Positions 38,490 through 50,901 of a stretch of DNA of 64,000 nucleotides are shown piece after piece. Numbering within the stretch: the first letter of the stretch is position 1; each line of letters starts with the position of its first letter. The notes under the pieces are model-generated. The model was not told the origin of the DNA. It made no database searches and saw only the letters and a program-made list of their open reading frames with translations. Origin of the DNA: Anarhynchus alexandrinus (lineage: Eukaryota; Chordata; Aves; Charadriiformes; Charadriidae); assembly GCA_008711295.1 (NCBI GenBank), contig VUYV01000036.1, positions 633,187 through 697,186 on the forward strand. Direction: 5' to 3'. Position numbers and translations under genes: made by a program.

Positions 38490-41400
38490 AAAAAAAAAAA
38501 AAAAACACCCACAAAATTTTTAAACCAAGATATTTCCAGAGGCCAATTTATCTCTTTCCAAAACAGACTGCTGAAACAGCTGGGATGAATGACCCTCAGG
38601 AGATATCCTTTTTCTAGAATCGCTCTGTTGAGCTACTGTAACTAGCTCAAACTTCAATACTCATTCTGAGACATCTGAAGATTGACAAAAGAAAAATCTA
38701 GTCCCTGTTTGTATGTTTACCCATCCCAGGAATTGTACCAAAGAGAAGGTTTCAATTACATCTGGGATCCATTCAAAGCCCATGGCACTCTGCTCCAGGC
38801 AGGTGCACCCTCATCTCCTCCTCATGCAGATGACAAATGCTAACCTATTTCAAAACTGAACATAATCTCAAAACCTTACAAATGCAAAGAAATATCAGTA
38901 AAATTAGGCAGCAATTTTTATTTACGTTCACTATATTTATTATTTATGCTTATTTATGTTTCACCCAGAGTTATATACCCACAAACATGCTCATAAGAGC
39001 GATACAAAGTCAAAAAAGCTGCTTAACTTGGCTAAAAAGAGGCCTCTGGTGGCAGTTGTGAAGTATAACTTCTCATAGCTTTATAAAATATGTATTTTGA
39101 TGACATAATTTTCTATATAGAAGCAGCTACAGAAAGCAGACTAAACAGTTAGATTTGCAGTGAAAATTTTGACATATTACTGCTCATCTCCAAAGCATTA
39201 GCCATTTCAGCCCATCCTTCTTCATGCCTACACTACAGTTGTCAAATTAAAGTTGCATATATTTCCAGTTAAGCAAAGCATCTCATTTTTAAATAGCTGC
39301 ATTGAAAACTTCAGTGTTAAAGTTACTTCATTTCTGAAGATAGTAACAATTAAGTTAAGGTTATGAGGCCTGCTCATTCCCCAACAGCAACCATGAAAGC
39401 TCCTTCAATTTGTTTAAAAATTACATAGACTGACAAGGAAAATTCACAGAAATATTTCTATATAAAAATGCAGCATTTCTTGGGTAAGCATAAGAATAAA
39501 ATAAGCCTGCAGAGTAAAACATATTAGACTGGCAAAGGCATATGACTTCTGTAAAATTCAATTACCATATTAAGACTTCGTGACACTGACACATATGGAA
39601 CACAGGGAACCCAAACATTAGGCACATGATTAGGAACAATCATACAGCTTACAAGAAGCTAGATAAAGCTCCCTGCCTTCTAGAAAGAGCCAGCAGACAG
39701 AAGAATAGCAGTAACATGGAGAATTGTAACAGGTATGTTAAGGATGGTATGAAAGACATACGAACAGAGACGTGTATGTGCAGGGACTGAAAGCAGCAGC
39801 AGGCCAAGGACTAAAATAACAGCCTGTACTGATGACAAAGGACACCACTCCCAGCAGTAAAACTGAGGGATGTGTTTTTACATCAAAACCCAAAGTCCTG
39901 CTCTCCGATAAGATCGTAGCACAGACTCCCTTCAGCAGAGGACCCTGTATCCCAACACCAGCAGAATGGCAATAAGGTTGCGACGCATCACGTAAACCAT
40001 CCTTTTCCTCTGCGTCCAACAGGACAAGATGATGAACTTGTATTTCAAACATATATGTAAGTGAAGGGAAAACAAAAACTTGGCCTGAGATTTATGGAGG
40101 CTGACGTAAGTAATAGCCTGATGCAGCCCCATAATAGCTGGTGATTTGCTTATTTGTTGGACTGGAGTAAAATCAATCCCACTACCTATTAAGAAACTGC
40201 AGATGAATGGACAGCCAAAGACTTTCTCTGGCATGGCCAACTTTTCTACCACTCTCTCTTGGTCCTTAGCACTGGCATCTCAGGAAGGGAATAACTGAAG
40301 AACACCAACTCCTCTCACCAGACCAGACTCTGAAAGCCATTGTCATCTGCAACACCTGTAACACACAGCTCCTCTTGGGGTGAGGCTACAGCAAGCAGCT
40401 ACAACAATCACTTCCATCTTTCCATTTATGTTGGCAATTACCTTAAAAGCTGTCCAGGATGCAGATTAGGTTAAAAAGTTTCAGTGTTGCATAGGACCCA
40501 CTGCAAACCATTAATTATTTTTATCTGAATGAAACAGACAAGATCTACAGAAGCAAATTTAACAAATTTCTCCCATCAGACTGGCCAGCCTGCAACCATA
40601 CTAACATAAGAGCAATGCTAAAAACATTTACTATTTGGTATTTACAATAAATAGCTGAACTGCATAGCCAATATGCACTACATTTATCTCAAAATAATTC
40701 ACTTTTAATTCATAATAATAAGCCCATTAACAGAGTTAAAGTAACAGGTCTATCTGTTCCATCTTCTTACTTATGCCACATTTGTCTTATAAGATGTTCC
40801 GGATGGCAGATAAGCTGAAAATCTTCACAGAATATCTGTTTTTCAAGTACAGAAACACAAAACATTGTACAACTAAAGCTCTGCACTTCACATTACAGCT
40901 TCATTTTTTTCCCAATGGCATTTCAGCGCGGATCCAATCCAACAAAACAGACATAACTGCTCTTTCAAAGAGATGCTTTGTTTTCACAGAATGACAACTC
41001 AAAACTTTAAAGAAGGAAAAAAATTTAGCTAAATAAAAAAAAGGAATAAATTTACTTGTCCAGAAGGGATTGCAAAGGATTTATTACTGCCAAAGTTTCT
41101 CTTCAGATTGATGACAACAACTCAACACATTCATTTTTTACAGATAGAAAGTACATCCAAGTAACATGAAATACACTGCAAACAAACACAGAAAACACTT
41201 CAACTGAGAAAATCAAGTTTCTACAAAGCAACACATAGCTATACGTGTAAGTACACGTTACAAATCCACAATAGGACGATAGGACACTGCCAATAGCACA
41301 CGCCCAACATGGGTCTTTCCTCCCATAGTCTGCTCCATCCAGTCCCACCAGCAGTCCCTCAGACAAACATAACAGTGACACTCATACTGTGGAGACATAC

Positions 41401-41545
41401 AAGCTTTGCCATAGAGTAGCAGACCAATGGCTGGTCTTTCCCTTTATCACATTTAATCTGTTTATACTTTACCTGACCAAGAGGAAACCCTTTACCGAGC
41501 AACTACAGAATGACAAAACACTTGTCTACAGGATTAAAATACTCC

Positions 41546-41565
41546 AGAGAGAGAGAGAGAGAGAG
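41546..41565. repeat. (AG)10 microsatellite
   Basis: Uninterrupted AG dinucleotides over 20 bp in intron 8. Confidence 0.95.
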
Positions 41566-42500
41566 TCAGATAAGGAGGTGTGCCTGATCTGCCCTATTTA
41601 AATATCTGTACAACCTGACTTAGCTGTAGATATGATACCATATTGCCTTAAATTAGTAACTGCAGGCAGAGAAGGTACTTATGGAACGACACACCTTTTT
41701 CAAGCCCACGGCTCTTCTCATCTCTACTGTTATCTTCACTCAGTAGACTACAGTTACTAGGCCTGCGTTAACTAAGCTGCAGACATCTTTCAAGTTTCAG
41801 AGTGATTTGATCAGCAGCAGAAAAATAAACCAGTGTACAGAGAATTAATTAGGACCCAACACGTTTTTTCACCAGGGTCCTGCAGGACTGTGGATTTGCC
41901 AGCTTAAGGAAACCCACAGCTCTAATAGAAGCAGCAAGCATTCTGCTAACCCACCCAACTTGCCCAAGCTTAAATCAAGAGAGCCGTTAGTGTAAAGTGA
42001 GGGGTAAACTTTTGGCTATGCTCTAATTGTTAACACTGTAAATAATGCAAAGACAACATCACTTATAGAACCTTTCAGAGCACTGCAGTCCAAAAGCACG
42101 TTCACCAGCATTTGTGTTGTTGGATGGCAGTCAGGTAGCAGCTCTTCTCTCATAGTTCTCAAGCAGCTTGACAAAAAATGGTTTCATGGAAGAGATTTCA
42201 GACTCGTTTTCATAAGGTAGCTATGGAAAAGACCTGTCTATAAGAGTGCTCCCAAAGCAGCAATACTAACATCTATTTTGCAGAATCTGTTTATTGATGT
42301 ATTTATAACATTAAAAGTACCTCACTAAACAGGCAAGTGAAAAATGAAGGGGAAAAAAAAAAAAGATTACAGGCACTGTAAATAATGCACACAAAAATTG
42401 CTAACTCAGGACAACAGGAAAAAAGTTAGATAATAAAAGGGAACAGGGAAATTAAGTTTTCCAGATACAAGGTTTTGGTTTAACGACCTCCAGTTTGTCT

Positions 42501-42561
42501 AGTGGTTGGTTTTGGGGTTTTGGGGTTGGTTTTTTTTGTGTTTTTGTTTGTTTGTTTGTTT
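42501..42561 (+). repeat. G/T-rich tract with G4T4 motif
   Basis: GGTTGGTTTTGGGG and a second TTTTGGGG precede a (GTTT)n run. Similar (GTTT)n tracts occur at 8369-8400 and 9169-9190. The G-rich strand is the template strand of BCKDHB. Confidence 0.8.
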
Positions 42562-43461
42562 TAGTTTCCCAAATAGCACTTTTTAAAAGTGCCCCTTGGG
42601 ATTCTTACTTAGCATTTACAAAGACTTTTGGGAACTACTCCCCCTTCCATTTCCTTTAAGGTCTTTCCTCCCAATAGCTCTTAGCTGCTGAAGAAAAAGC
42701 AGTAGGGTGGGTGGGGGGAGGAACAAAGGTAAGCAGACTGACGTACATGTAAGCACAATAACCACTTCCCATGGTTTCTCAGTATATGGCAATTCAAAGT
42801 CCAGTTTCAGCTGCCCAGTGCTTTGAAAAAAATTCTTTGCAAAATCAAAGACTCCCATACAGCAGACAAGGACTTCACAGTACCCATGAATTTCAAATCA
42901 GATAATCTGAGAATAGTAAGTGCTGCCTTTTCTCCCCCGCCCAAGAATTCATATACCTTAAATCATAGAGGCAAAAACATTTATTTTTAGAAATACAGAT
43001 AAGCAAAACTAAGGCACACTACTGCAGACCTAGACAAAGGTTTTGATGTAAAACAGCAGGGAAAAAAAAAAGTAATAAAAGATTTCACCTGACCTTTTCA
43101 GACCCAAAGACAGAAAGATGACAGAAAGAGCCAGAAATCGTGGAAAAGCAGTTTTCAAGCACGTCTGATTAAATCCTGCCCTCTACTTCCATGCAAAGAA
43201 CACATATTCTGACATTATTTTGAACCTTGAAACATAATTCTCTTCCAATGCTAAAGCAAATGTTTGAGCTATGTAACATGCATTTACTCTTCATATACAA
43301 CACAGAACAAAAAAATACAAAACAGTATATACAATATAGAGAAAAAATGTAGGCCTTTAAGAAAAATTAAAGAACAAAGTCATTGTTATTTGCATTTAAA
43401 CTGTTATTAGTGGGTTTTTTTGGTTTGTGTGTTTTTAAATTAACATGTATCATTTACTTAC

Positions 43462-43572
43462 CTTGCAAACTGTCTCTGTGTCCCAGGGTAAGATGGTCCT
43501 CAGATCAATAACTTCACAGGACACACCAAGCTTTTCTTGAGCCATTGCTGCCACCTCTTTGATCACATGTAC
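43462..43572 (-). CDS. BCKDHB: BCKDHB exon 8 (codons ~281-317)
   Basis: This 111-bp exon encodes 37 whole codons: [20 protein letters not shown] followed by [17 protein letters not shown]. It forms the helix-strand core of the C-terminal domain of E1-beta. The VIDLRT(I/L)xPWD motif is common to 2-oxo acid dehydrogenase beta chains and helps form the alpha-beta interface. The acceptor is CCTTTTCAG|GTA and the donor AAG|GTAAGT, the strongest donor of the six. Both ends are phase 0, so skipping would be in frame. The exon is followed on the minus strand by intron 8, the largest intron in the window at about 39.2 kb. Confidence 0.97.
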
Positions 43573-43990
43573 CTGAAAAGGCAAGGTATTATCACCAAGT
43601 AAACATTTAATTTCTGTTTAAGATGTTCTAAATTACACATACTGATAACAGAGGTGATTTACCATATTACCTGCATGTTTAGGAGAATCCTTTTTATTCA
43701 GTAATCTAATAAGCATTTATTACTCAGTTCATTCTTCGTATTTACTATGTGCATTATTCCTAGTATTTTAGCACCACTTCAAAAACTAACTTCAATAAAG
43801 AATTGCTAAAAACAAAACTGTTGCTTTCTAGAAAAGTATCTTTCAGTGAACAGCATCAGGCCTCACGATTTTATATTTTTAGTCAGTTTGGGGGTTAGAA
43901 TAAGGGGTTTTTTAGGACTGTAACTAAGCTAACACCCAAATATATCAAAGTAATGTATTTTGATGTAGCAGTCACATGAAATCCTGCGAG

Positions 43991-44210
43991 ATTACATACA
44001 TTCAAAAACAGCCCTAGTAACTACACTTACTGCAATTTACTGAAAGTGCAACAGATTACCAAGTGATCATCTCCAAAGCATTATCTTATGAAGAGTTANA
44101 GCATTACATACATTCAAAACCAGCCCTAGTAACTACACTTACTGCAATTTACTGAAAGTGCAATAGATTACCAAGTGATCATCTCCAAAGCATTATCTTA
44201 TGAAGAGTTA
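43991..44210 (+). repeat. 108-bp direct duplication around an N
   Basis: Copy 1 (43991-44098) and copy 2 (44103-44210) start ATTACATACATTCAAAA and end TTATGAAGAGTTA. By eye they differ at two positions. A single N at 44099 lies between them. This looks like an unmerged contig overlap rather than biology. Confidence 0.92.
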
Positions 44211-46933
44211 GGAGAGATTGTAAGTACCAAATAAAAAATTACCTGTAAACATCCAGTCCCAACCCCCACAATTATGCATATTGGCACTAATATGACAATA
44301 TGACCATTCACTAGTCTTCCGACACAGTTTAATACCAACATTACAAATGTTGCATTATCTCATTATTATAATTAACATTTTACTAAAACAAAAAAGTATT
44401 CCCCTCTAGCAAGAGGCTTGTACTAAATTAGAGTACATGTTATTCACTATCCACCAGTCAAGAAATATATTAAGCAGCATATGTAAATGCGACAAAGTGG
44501 ACGTAAACCAACCCACATCTATTAGCATCCTTTTCATAAGTTATGATATGACATGAAAAGAAAAGAAAGCAATACATTCAAAACTGTATCTTGACGTTAT
44601 GTTATACAACACTTTTAAACAAAACCTATTGTAAGCATTGGCTTCCCTAAAACAAGTATTAGCAAGTAAGTGCTCCGACACGGAAAATAACAACTGTTAT
44701 GACAACAACTCAGATTATCCTCCACAAATCTCTCAGCATAAAGTATTTGCTCATGAGATATGAGGGTAAAAAAAAAAGAATTTCTTGATACGATGTCAAT
44801 AAACTCTGATGTTTTCCTTATTGTTAGAATGTTTCATAATACAGGTTTGGACTGAGGCAGATGACCTCCATCGAGCAACTTCTAGGCATAGGCAAGGGGC
44901 TGGAGGCCAAGGACCATCCCCAATAAGCAATTTGGATGAGGTCATCTTGGTCTGGAAGGCAACAAAATTTAATAATATGGACACAGTCAGGCAGTCTCAA
45001 TTGCCTGAGGGTCAGAGAGCAGCATTAAATTCCATGTAGAACAAAAACCTATGCTGAAACAAGATGATTAAGGATTTAAACATGCATCTACATAATGCAA
45101 ATATGAACAGCTGAACACCAAAGGACTATTTTAAAAGGTAAATCAATAAAAGTATTGCAACATGAAAAAGGAAAAAATAGCTTGCAGTGGTTTTGTTTGA
45201 ACTTCTAACACATCTGTGGCTATATTAAGGTTTGAGAATTTTCAATGTGACGCATGGGATGGTTGTTTTTGATGTTTCTCCGATGTATAAGAGAATGTTT
45301 ACCTAGTTCACAGGGGATAAGGATTAGTTAATGACCATAAAACACTGAGAACAACTGGAAAGGAACTAAAAGCCTTTACTACCTCTCATTAGTATAACCC
45401 AGGAAAGCAAGCATCAGGCAACCCCACCGGAGCAGCAGCTGCCAAGCAACTACCTAACATCCAAAATAATACGAGAAGTAACCAGTGAGCACATGCAATC
45501 ACTCTGCCTATTGACAATAAAATCTGGATCGGTTGCACATTTAGCAGTCAAGTTCCAAGTTTATGTACACAGCCTGCAAACACCCTCAGCACAAATCCAC
45601 TGAGCATATTTGATCTGCAGAAGCCTGACACATCCAGAACACGCCAGATTTACTGCGTATGTACTGAGCATCTGTCCCCACGCTATATTATACAGCCAAC
45701 ACCCATGGTTTGGTCAGCTCCTAAATTTGGATTAGGACTGCACATCTGTCCTATTACTATTCTCATCAAAAGAAGTGCCTGTCTTAACACTTGGCCTACA
45801 TTTTCCAAGCTCCAAAGTGCATAGTTTTCTTGAAGGATGTCACTCCAAGTCCTCTCTGCACTACTGCCTACTGGCTAAACTATTAAATTGCCATAGCCAG
45901 CTTTCAAGCCATTACTTTATCAATTCAATTTTGGGGAATACGATGAACACTAAGATTTCATCCAAATGGAGCAAAACTTTGCACTTTCAGAAGGTAACAC
46001 GGAGAACTATAGAAACTGTTTTCTGCTGGAGAAACTAGTACAAGTACAGATATTGAAGGAGTCCATAATGTAATACCAGTGCAGAGACTAGTAGAAATAA
46101 CCACACATTTAAAGAAGATCAAGTAGTCTGCGGACAATGAAACTATCACAGAAGAGCACTGAAGATTACAGTTTTCAAACAAAAAGCCAAAAAAACCCAA
46201 AACCCCACAAAACAAAAGGCACAACCCCAGAGATCAATTCAATACTCTTGTAATGAAAGTTATACACTCTATCCTCTAAAAGCTTCTCAGATAAAATTAG
46301 GCCAGGAAAATAGCAATTTCTTAATTATAGGTTAAAGGCAATAAAAAGATTTTTCTGGTCATTTCAAATTAGATTCAAATTTCTTTTTTATAATTCTTGA
46401 AAAGAAACGTGTGGGGGTTTTTACCAGATTTTTCAGTATCTGCACATCTTAATTGGAGGGGGCATGCAATCATATTCTTGAACAGCTTTGAAATATAACA
46501 GTTTTACATACTTTTGATTCTGACAATTTGTATTATACGTTCAGTGGATTTTAACTCTCTGTATAAAGGGAAACCCAGACTGCACTTTTTTAAAATCATG
46601 CAGTAAAAATCTAGATTTTTCTTTCAGCATACTACTTTGAACTGTCCTTTCCCATTGCATTCCTCAGAGTCACATCTCACTGCCCCATTCTTAAATATAT
46701 CACTTTCGTAATCACGGATAAGTCACTAGCCTCCTGCACAGGTACCTCTTCCACATTTCCAGAGTCAGCTTCAACCAAAAATGAGTAAAACCTTACACAA
46801 TAAAAACCAGGTTTCATATAAACACTGCCAATCATTTATTCAAGCATATAGTGATGGAAGATGCACACAGTTTATTGTCTGGCACTTGAGCCTGAATGTG
46901 GCGCTACTCAAACGCCCTATTCAAATACCTAAC

Positions 46934-46976
46934 CTTATTCTATTCTATTCTATTCTACCCTACTCTACCCTATCCC
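46934..46976. repeat. (TTCTA)n tract
   Basis: TATTC pentanucleotide units decay into CTACC-type units. The tract lies about 50 bp on the downstream (donor) side of exon 7. Confidence 0.9.
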
Positions 46977-47026
46977 TTAGCCTAGGCTTTGCTGGATGAC
47001 AAATAGCTTGGAAGAGCCTTACTGAC

Positions 47027-47124
47027 CTGAGTGCCCCAAGCAACCAGTGTCACATCACTGCCCGTCTGCAGCACCTCAGCTTGAGACAGTGGAATGTTGT
47101 AGGGCTCCACAGGAACTTGTTCCA
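47027..47124 (-). CDS. BCKDHB: BCKDHB exon 7 (codons ~248-280)
   Basis: The exon begins with the last two bases (TG) of the split Val codon. It then reads [20 protein letters not shown] and on to [12 protein letters not shown]. This is the linker into the C-terminal transketolase-type domain of E1-beta, which contacts the alpha subunit and the E2 core; the (L/V)AWGTQ strand is a family hallmark. The Gly of AWGTQ aligns with human Gly278, another known disease position. The acceptor is ATTTACTCAG|TGG behind a T-rich tract and the donor is CAG|GTCAGT. The 98-bp length matches human exon 7 and restores phase 0. There is no premature stop. The neighbouring intron 6 (9.5 kb) holds an LTR insertion and two CR1 copies. 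Confidence 0.96.
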
Positions 47125-48150
47125 CTGAGTAAATAAAAACAAAGGGAAAAATAAGCATTAGATTCCTCTACTATCAATATTATCCCATACAAATATACAC
47201 TAAAACTTTTCTTCAATGCCTTCTAAAACAATAGACCAAAACCACATTCAATATTAGCCTTTATTTTAAAGATTTAGCTGTGATTAAAAGTATTTTTCAT
47301 TATACTGTTAAAAACAAATTCAGTGTAGTGTTTAATTTATGTTATTTACCACAGCAATATATACACATATACACAACAACGATAGTAGTAAGTCCTGACA
47401 TACCCCAAGTCAAAATATCAGCATCAGATTTGGAGATGGACACTGCTACAACTGATAAAAAAAATCTCAAGTAAACACTGCAGTTAATTCTAATAAGCAT
47501 CAAGAGAGCCTTGAAATTATACTTTAACACTCAGATGAGAAGGAAAAGCTGTGCCAGCACCCTCCTGATATCTGCCAAGAATGATGCTCCACAGTTTTAT
47601 GTCTAAATAGAGGGGAAAAGTGTTCAGGACCTACACAGAAAGTGCCACCAAGAAATTGTGATTACAGCAGTTTTAAATTAAATATTGGGGTTTTTTTTTT
47701 AAAAAAAAAGTTTTCTATTCACCAAAAATACATCACAATTAGAGAAAGTAGACAAAAATTAAACATCTCGTCTTCTCTAAAACATTTGAGGTGGTCTCAC
47801 TCAACTTAAGACCCGTTTACTAGTTCAGATGGAAACCCATCAATCAGGTCAGTTGTGCTAGTTTTGAATCAATGCTCCAATGATTCAATACATTGACTGG
47901 TTTAATGATTAAAACTGTGACAAAAGAAATCCATATATCATATTTTAAAAGAAATATTGTTTTGATCTAACGGTGAACTTGTCTGTACACCAGCAAGTCA
48001 AATAATACTTCTTAAAATAAATTCCAGTGATGGCGGGGGGTAGGGAGGAAGGGATAAAAAAAAAAAAAAAAAAAAACTAATAANAAAAATCTTACTCAAC
48101 TCTTTCTAAATACACAAAAACAATTTATAAAGAAGGCACTCCACTTTTTT

Positions 48151-48211
48151 GTAGTTTTTTTATACTTTATACTTATTTATATTTTTTTATAGTTTTTTTT
48201 TATAGTTCATT
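48151..48211. repeat. T-rich TTTATAGT-like repeats
   Basis: T runs are interrupted by ATAG/ATAC, forming imperfect repeats between the poly-A run at 48058 and the LTR. Confidence 0.75.
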
Positions 48212-48487
48212 AAATAGATTTTGAGTTCCTGCTGAACAAAACTGCTTCTTGAAGTTACGATAAAGAATCCTACTAAGTGATACCAGCAGGAAAAATTAAG
48301 TGTTTCATATTTTTCCTTCATTGGTATGGTAGATCAAATACAAGTAGAATGACCCAGTTTTTTTTCCTGGCTTACAAATTATAAACATAACTTTTCAATA
48401 AATCAAGTAGTGATTTTTTTTTTTAAGTTACAGCAGATGATTTTTGCCAGTAATGATACATAACTACTACAAATTTCACAGAATGGC

Positions 48488-48862
48488 TGCGTGGGAACAT
48501 ACTTAAGAGACAATGGACTTATATTCAACCAGCCATGCGAGGAAGCGGACTGGCTGTAGGCTCTCATCCTTGAAGTCACCTTGAGGAGAGAAAAACAGGA
48601 GCAATAGTGACTGTTTCACATGAATTGAGAAAAACAAGCCTGGAGGAGCTGGACGAGCAGGTGGAAAAACAGAGATTAGGCGAACCAATCGGGAAAGAAA
48701 CTGAGTCGCATGTTCGCCTCGTGCACAGGACTTTTAACCAATCAACTAATGCGTGAACGCAAGTAGGGATAGAAAAATTGTATATAAGGGACAGCAGCAT
48801 ATCAATAAAGTGGCTTCTATATGATTCACATTGGATCGTGTGAAATCCGTTTTCTCTCCTCA
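48488..48862 (+). mobile_element. Solo LTR of an endogenous retrovirus
   Basis: This is a ~375-bp plus-strand LTR with CCAAT boxes at 48685-48689 and 48738-48742, a TATA box (TATATAAGG) near 48781 and a polyadenylation signal AATAAA at 48804-48809. It ends CTCCTCA. The host bases TGGC flank it at 48484-48487 and 48863-48866. If the start was originally TG at 48490 (now CG), the duplicated host bases would be the six-base TGGCTG, as alpha- and betaretrovirus-like (ERVK) elements make. The close spacing of TATA box and AATAAA also recalls short-R avian retroviral LTRs. There are no internal viral genes on either side, so it is a solo LTR. It is antisense to BCKDHB. The family assignment is inference. 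Confidence 0.85.
48781..48787 (+). promoter_or_regulatory. LTR TATA box
   Basis: TATATAAG sits in the LTR, 40-100 bp downstream of two CCAAT boxes and just upstream of AATAAA. It would drive transcription on the plus strand, antisense to BCKDHB, if still active. Confidence 0.6.
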
Positions 48863-50901
48863 TGGCTGAGGTAGGAAGTGACTTCTGGAGATCACCTAGT
48901 CCAAGCCCACTGCTCAGCACAAGGTCACCTAGAGCAAGTCGTTCAGGGACATGTCCAGTCAGGTTTTAACTATTTCCATGGTCAGAGACTCCACCACCTC
49001 TCTGGGCAGCCTGTTCCTGTGTTTGATCACCCTCACAGTAAAAAAGTTTTTGCCTATGCTTACGTTAGAGATATCTCACTTCACCTGAACAGGCACAGAG
49101 GAGACATACATAATAATTAATCATTCTTTCTAAAAGAAGAACAGGAACTTTTTTTCAGCATAACTCAAGAACACATGTCCATCCAATCAAGGAAAAAAGA
49201 AAAAAAAAAGAATTTTAAACACAAAGTGCTTTTAAACATAGCACAAAATCAGATCTCTTTGCAAACTATTATTTTTAATGTATTAAAATATCAGAGTCTT
49301 CCTGTAATAATTTCTTTGAATAACAAGTGGCTAAAGGAATATAGGGTGGGGAAAGATATAGGGAAAAGGCCCATCCAGACCTTGCTCACTGCACTTTACT
49401 GGTTCACAGTAAAGCAGACCAAGCTTCTATGGATTTTGCACATTGTAAATCCCTCAGGCAAAAGAAAGCAGAGATCCTGAAAGATAATGAAACCCACAAT
49501 TATACTAATTGGCATTGCATAACTGTCTTTTTTATGGGATGGTCATCTACATGAACCTTGGAGAACAAGAAAGTTCTAAAGATGCCACCAGACCTTTGAG
49601 TGGAAACGCAGGCAACTGACATGAATGAGATAGTTTTGAAGTGACACTAGGTTGCACCAGAGGAAGAACTGGAAGGCGCACATGATACAAAAAGAGCTCC
49701 TTCTCAGGGTAATGCTTTTATCCACTTAGGGAAATTAAATATAACATACAATTACACAAATTAACTGATTTCTTATGATAGCTAAACCATTCTGCAACAA
49801 AATGTCCAATGGACAAGCTCATCTAGAATTCCTGACACTTTAAAATGCAAAATTCAGCCTGTCAAAAAATTTATAGGGAAGTCCAGATTTGGCAGGATTT
49901 TACTCAAATGCCTTTACAAAAGCTCCTCCTTCCACTAACAATGATAAAAAGCAGCATATGAAATTATTCTATGCATATTCTTCCATAATAATCAACCAAA
50001 CCAGGACAACAATGATTATATACAAAGCAGCCTATTCATCTATTACTGAAGATATAAATAAAATATTGTAAATCAAATATTTCAAAGAAAGCAATTAACA
50101 AAACCTTGTAATTATCAGAGTAAAAGGGCCATCAGAAGTTAATTTTAAGAGGATGCACCATCTGTTGCTTTTTCTAAAAGAGCAGTCTGAACGGCAGAAA
50201 GAAGACACGTTTTCTCATTTTACCTGGCTTGTCTCTATAACAACCACTGATGCAAGTCGTATTTATTTCTACACCACCAGTGTCATATATAGTACAATTA
50301 AGTGAAACTGAAAAGGTCAAAAAACATCAGAGTAGGTTCTCCACAAGATGTCTAAACCTGATAATGTCAAGGTGACTCATCTTCTCCTTTGATTCATAAT
50401 CATTATGTTCTCTTGACACTGCACAGGCTGTTAGCTCCTTTTTATAAATCAAAGCCTCCTTTTCCTTTTTAATTCAGATATTTTCTTAGTATCTCTGACA
50501 TTTAGGGGGACGTCACCACGGCACTTTCAATAATACTATAATCTCATAAGTTAACCAGCAACAGAATTCTCTCTATATATGCGTACTTGTATATTTAACT
50601 CTGGACTTTTACCCAGAAAGGCTTACATTTCTTTGCTCCTTTCTAATCTTATACAAGGCAAATTAACATACACAAAACTTCTGATGACCACTGTAAGGTT
50701 ATGTGGAAGGAGGGAGCATCTGCTCCCTTAAGAGTGTCTGGACAAGGATCTTTTCATTGCAAAAGGGGATAATAGGACGGAGAAGCCATAAGGAAGAACA
50801 GGGACACATACCAAACCAACAAACGATGAGGGAGGCAAGAACAAGAACCAAACCTGCTCAGTCCCACTTATTGATAAGGGTATGGGGAATGTGGCAGTAT
50901 T

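Larger units (their letters stand above)
43573..47026 (-). other. BCKDHB: BCKDHB intron 7 (~3.5 kb)
   Basis: This intron lies between exons 7 and 8. A 108-bp direct duplication with an intervening N occupies 43991-44210, and a pentanucleotide tract lies at 46934-46976, close to exon 7. The block 44830-45030 is slightly more GC-rich but has no recognisable content. I see nothing else. Confidence 0.85.
48475..49085 (-). mobile_element. CR1 LINE 3' fragment split by an LTR
   Basis: The minus-strand CR1 3' terminus (TTTCACAGAATGGC) lies just left of the LTR. The rest resumes at 48863 with TGGCTGAGGTAGGAAGTGAC and runs through GACTCCACCACCTCTCTGGG to about 49085. Removing 48488-48862 restores a normal CR1 junction, so the LTR inserted into a pre-existing CR1. 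No usable open frame remains. Confidence 0.9.

Noticed and set aside
38243..38514. Open frames across the N run
   Set aside because: They exist only because unknown bases produce no stop codons.
48863..49700. Internal proviral genes beside the LTR
   Set aside because: The sequence right of the LTR is CR1 and then plain intron. No primer binding site or viral frames are visible, so it is a solo LTR.
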